Source of the DNA: Smittium culicis
Taxonomy: Eukaryota > Kickxellomycota > Harpellomycetes > Harpellales > Legeriomycetaceae
Assembly: GCA_001970855.1 (NCBI GenBank)
Contig: LSSN01000989.1
Span: 1 to 10,751 of the forward strand
Length of the DNA stretch: 10,751 nucleotides
Direction: 5' to 3'
In this document: piece after piece, positions 7,257 through 10,751 of the stretch
Layout of the letters: the number at the start of each line of letters is the position of its first letter
How positions within the stretch are numbered: the first letter of the stretch is position 1
Program-made: the position numbers and the translations under genes
Notes under the pieces: model-generated
Database searches by the model: none
What the model saw: the letters and a program-made list of their open reading frames with translations, nothing else
Told to the model about the DNA's origin: nothing

Positions 7257-7844
7257 TTTTTATTGCCTTTAATTTTGTCCCTTTTTCCGCCTTAATCCGC
7301 TTTATCTCCATATTTTGCCACTATTTTGTCTCTTAATTTACTCTTCCCACTAATATTTTCCCCTTTTCTTATTCTCCTCTCCATTTACTCCTTTTGATAC
7401 TTTGATACACTCTATCTGTCACTCGTATATTGCTTATAGCCTAGTTTCCCTCCTCTTCACCTGCTGCTTATCTAAACAAATAATATTTACTACTATAACT
7501 CACTCTCTCTCTCTCTCTTCAACTCTAACCCTTCCTCCCATTCTCATTCAAGCCTGTATTTTTTTTTGCTCTTCATCAAAAAAGTAATTTCCTTTCGCTA
7601 TATTTCTTTTCTCATATAATTTTCCTTAACCCAACCCATATACAACCCCATACCCAATTTCATCACTCCCTGACTCTCTTTGTTATTCCTTTTACCTTAG
7701 TCTAGCTCCCCCCTTCCCCCCATCAATCTATATTATTTTAAGCAATACCTTGGTCTTTTACCATATACTTGCAAATCCCACTATAAGAAAATAAACCCTA
7801 TTTTCTTCTTCTCTCTACCCTTCTCAATAATACCAAACAAAATC
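7257..7844 (+). promoter_or_regulatory. Polypyrimidine, ATG-free leader/promoter of CDC42
   Basis: The 588 bases before the CDC42 start are about 80% C+T on the + strand in sampled lines (50 of 60 at 7321-7380; 48 of 60 at 7501-7560) and include a perfect (CT)8 at 7503-7518. No ATG occurs on the + strand from 7177 up to the start codon at 7845, so any transcript starting here would have no upstream ATG. Pyrimidine-rich tracts before the ATG are common in fungal promoters. The TSS cannot be placed; no strong TATA is evident. Confidence 0.45.
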
Positions 7845-8696
<852 letters not shown>

Positions 8697-8721
8697 TCTC
8701 TTTCCCGCCCTTACCATCCCT

Positions 8722-8749
8722 CATCCCATCCCATCCCATCCCATCCCAT
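8722..8749 (+). repeat. (CATCC)5 microsatellite in CDC42 3' region
   Basis: Five perfect CATCC units plus CAT begin 26 bases after the CDC42 stop, inside a longer C/T-rich 3' stretch (8697-8930) that also has two long T runs. Likely part of the CDC42 3'UTR. A simple slippage-prone repeat with no assigned function. Confidence 0.9.
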
Positions 8750-8968
8750 ATCCCCCCTTCCTCCTCACTATCTTCTCTTACCCTCACTCTTACTCTATTC
8801 CTCTCTAACCCCTACCCTTTTATCTATATATACTCTCTACCTTTTTTTTTTTTTACATACATCTATTTACCTCTCTATATTTCCTTTTAGTTTTTTTTTT
8901 TTTATTTCTTACTATAAGATTCAAAATCAAAAAAAAAAGAGAAAAAAAAAACTATAAATTATAATTCT

Positions 8969-8991
8969 ATTTTATTCAAACTAATAAAAAA
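8969..8991. terminator. Bidirectional poly(A) signal between CDC42 and BCD1
   Basis: TTTATT at 8971-8976 reads AATAAA on the minus strand, 77 bases beyond the BCD1 stop. AATAAA at 8983-8988 serves the + strand, about 285 bases after the CDC42 stop. The two form a near-palindrome with a 6-base centre. The 356-bp convergent gap otherwise holds pyrimidine tracts and A runs (8931-8950) and no gene. The short distance implies overlapping 3' ends. Confidence 0.45.
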
Positions 8992-9052
8992 TATCAGGAA
9001 AATTACTCTCTATATTACATACTAATTTATCACATATATAAATCACAACAAA

Positions 9053-10159
9053 TTATTTCATATGTAAATTATTATCCAAATTATTCAATTTTTTAGCTCG
9101 GATAACTATTGTTGGGAACTCTAATATTACTAGCCCATATAACGCTTTCTTCAACGGTATGCCCATATCTATCTTTACCATATTTTCACCTGCTACCAGT
9201 CCCTTACCATTACCACCACTACTGCTGGTAGAAAATTTATAGAAAAACGCTTCGACCTCCTCGCCTTTCAAAAAACTTTCGATCGCTGCAGAGTCATCAT
9301 CCACTTCCACATCCCCAACTCCCCTCTTCTTAAAATACCCTCCTAAACTGATATCACAACTTATCAAGTTTTTTTCTGTTGAGTCTGTCTCTGTATATTT
9401 GAATTCTGACTCTGCCTCCTCGTCGACTTCTACTGCTATCGTCCCTCCATTCACTTCTTCCTGTATTTCTGTGTCGCTATTTTCAGGCTGACTTGGTTCA
9501 ACACTATTTGAGTCTTCAATTTTTCCCCGAGTCTTATTAGTTCCTTTACCGCCTCTTATATACTTTTCGAGCAATTCATTGATGCTGCTATTATCGTCCA
9601 CTCTACCCTCGATAGCTCTGATTTCTCTACTCTCTGCCACTTTGAAGACTAACTCAATAGTCCAAAACAGCCGCTGCTGCTTGATATTATAAAATGTCTT
9701 GTTGGTCTTGCTCCTACTAAGCTCCTTTGCCATGCTCACCACAACCACATTGCTCCGCAACCGCGCGTACTTGCGCACAAGGTGCGTCCTCTTGCTGAAC
9801 TTTTCCCCGCCACCGACCTTACCGACACCCGCCTGCACTCTCTCAAGAACCGTCTCCACTCCGTCCGCATCAAGCCCGCCATCGAGCACGCTCTCCCCAA
9901 CGCCAACAACCACTTTCCGCCGCTTCACATTGTCGCGCACCGTCATAACGCGCCGCATAAACGCCATATCCCCAACCATCGTTTGCTCGTCGTAATCGCT
10001 CCGCACTTTCACCCCGCCATCAAACGCTCGCGTCCCGTCGCACCCGCTAGCTACCTTGTGCCTCCGAACGCACTCTAAACTACACGTCATCGCTTGGCAT
10101 TTCGGACACTTGTACTTGCTCTCAACCAACGTGCACACTGAACATTTATGTTTCCCCAT
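9053..10159 (-). CDS. BCD1: Box C/D snoRNA protein Bcd1 (HIT zinc finger, ZNHIT6 type)
   Basis: Bcd1 is an essential nuclear factor for early assembly and stability of box C/D snoRNPs, which guide rRNA 2'-O-methylation. This single exon encodes 368 aa, close to family size. A zf-HIT finger occupies residues 6-40 with all eight ligands: Cys6, 9, 18, 21, 26, 30, His34, Cys40 (C-x2-C-x8-C-x2-C-x4-C-x3-C-x3-H-x5-C), including the typical SKYKCPKC and CSLECVRRHK. The Bcd1 core follows: FYNIKQQRLFWTIELVF (156-172), an acidic linker (about 213-300), then the C-terminal FYKF...PLKKALYGLVILEFPTIVI (306-353). The FWTIELVF and LEFPTI segments separate Bcd1 from other HIT-finger proteins such as Hit1. 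The start is the first ATG, directly before the finger. The N-terminal ~150 codons are GC-rich while the remainder is AT-rich like the surroundings. Confidence 0.9.
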   Translation of the reverse strand: MGKHKCSVCTLVESKYKCPKCQAMTCSLECVRRHKVASGCDGTRAFDGGVKVRSDYDEQTMVGDMAFMRRVMTVRDNVKRRKVVVGVGESVLDGGLDADGVETVLERVQAGVGKVGGGEKFSKRTHLVRKYARLRSNVVVVSMAKELSRSKTNKTFYNIKQQRLFWTIELVFKVAESREIRAIEGRVDDNSSINELLEKYIRGGKGTNKTRGKIEDSNSVEPSQPENSDTEIQEEVNGGTIAVEVDEEAESEFKYTETDSTEKNLISCDISLGGYFKKRGVGDVEVDDDSAAIESFLKGEEVEAFFYKFSTSSSGGNGKGLVAGENMVKIDMGIPLKKALYGLVILEFPTIVIRAKKLNNLDNNLHMK

Positions 10160-10592
10160 TTCACATTTGCTTTTATACTATATGCTTTTCTCTCTTTCAA
10201 TCTGCTCTTATTTGAAACTGTTCTTGAATTTACTCGCCTTGATTTCTTCTCTCGATACTTTGTAAGTTTTTGCTTGCTCCTTCGATTCGTTCGTTTGCAG
10301 CTTAAAAATATTTTTTTCCTAATTTAATTTATTTATTTTCTCTGTAATATTCGCTCTGATTGACATACACCATACGCCTTTCGATATCTCATATACGGCC
10401 CTCTTTAAAATATAGGTGTAACTGAATCGCCGCTTCTTCCTGCCTTATAAATTGAATTTTTTTTTAGATTAAAAAATTATTAAAAAAAAAAATTTTTTTT
10501 TATCCTCTATTACAAAATAAAAATAAAAATAAAGTTTAATTCGATTAATGGCTATTTGGTAAAGGATTTTTTATTGATTCGACCAAAAAAAA
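10160..10592. other. BCD1 upstream region, no gene seen
   Basis: This is the 5' flank of BCD1 (minus strand). The first 130 bases continue the pyrimidine-rich + strand (purine-rich in BCD1 sense). TATAAAA on the minus strand (10171-10177) is too near the ATG to be a standard TATA box. A palindromic A11T9 block (10482-10501), with another T run at 10457-10465, makes a rigid dA:dT tract that could exclude nucleosomes. No coding frame or RNA signature was found. Confidence 0.4.
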
Positions 10593-10597
10593 CATCA

Positions 10598-10751
<154 letters not shown>

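Noticed and set aside
7097..7336. 79-aa + frame upstream of CDC42
   Set aside because: No recognisable motif, it overlaps a minus-strand frame of similar length, and its second half reads into the polypyrimidine tract; kept only as a weak possibility.
7402..7587. Leu/Ser/Thr-rich frame in the polypyrimidine leader
   Set aside because: It has no ATG start; it is an artefact of C/T-rich sequence lacking stop codons.
9699..10078. Two + strand frames (about 98 aa each) over BCD1
   Set aside because: They overlap the conserved zinc-finger coding region in antisense, and their Pro/Thr/His-rich composition follows from the C-rich + strand.

Overview
This is a eukaryotic nuclear segment, most likely from a fungus. 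Its genes have short GT-AG introns (69-155 nt), clear fungal/opisthokont orthologues (thymidylate kinase, Tim21, Cdc42, Bcd1) and a putative GPI-anchored secreted protein of the cell-wall type. The intergenic DNA is very AT-rich. Three introns in both the kinase and CDC42 argue against a typical intron-poor budding yeast; I cannot name a species or phylum from sequence alone.

Layout. 1-750: upstream region of the kinase gene, with a decayed inverted-repeat structure near the left edge and three CCAAT boxes. 751-1794 (+): thymidylate kinase, four exons. 1795-3513: AT-rich, no firm gene; it holds one broken open frame (2105-2449), the putative promoter of the next gene and a probable 5'UTR intron. 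3514-4338 (+): small secreted, repeat-containing, probably GPI-anchored protein, two exons. 4339-4462: short convergent 3' region. 4463-5893 (-): single-exon Tim21 with an unusually long N-terminus and a low-complexity insert. 5894-7844: long divergent intergenic region between TIM21 and CDC42, containing 11 same-strand CCAAT boxes, a long-range inverted repeat and a polypyrimidine, ATG-free leader. 7845-8696 (+): CDC42, four exons. 8697-9052: convergent 3' region with a two-way poly(A) signal. 9053-10159 (-): BCD1/ZNHIT6-type HIT zinc-finger protein. 10160-10751: BCD1 upstream DNA ending in a pure (ATT)n microsatellite that runs off the window.

The genes are housekeeping genes of unrelated pathways: dTTP synthesis, mitochondrial import, cell polarity and box C/D snoRNP assembly. 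They are not an operon or a defence or biosynthetic cluster, and I see no virus, transposase, CRISPR array or recognisable RNA gene. The most unusual signals are non-coding: a base-skew flip that follows position rather than gene orientation (G-rich + strand on the left, C-rich on the right, switching around 7.0 kb), the oriented CCAAT cluster next to a mitochondrial gene, and a G-tract cluster inside TIM21. The secreted protein is the only coding gene I could not place in a known family.
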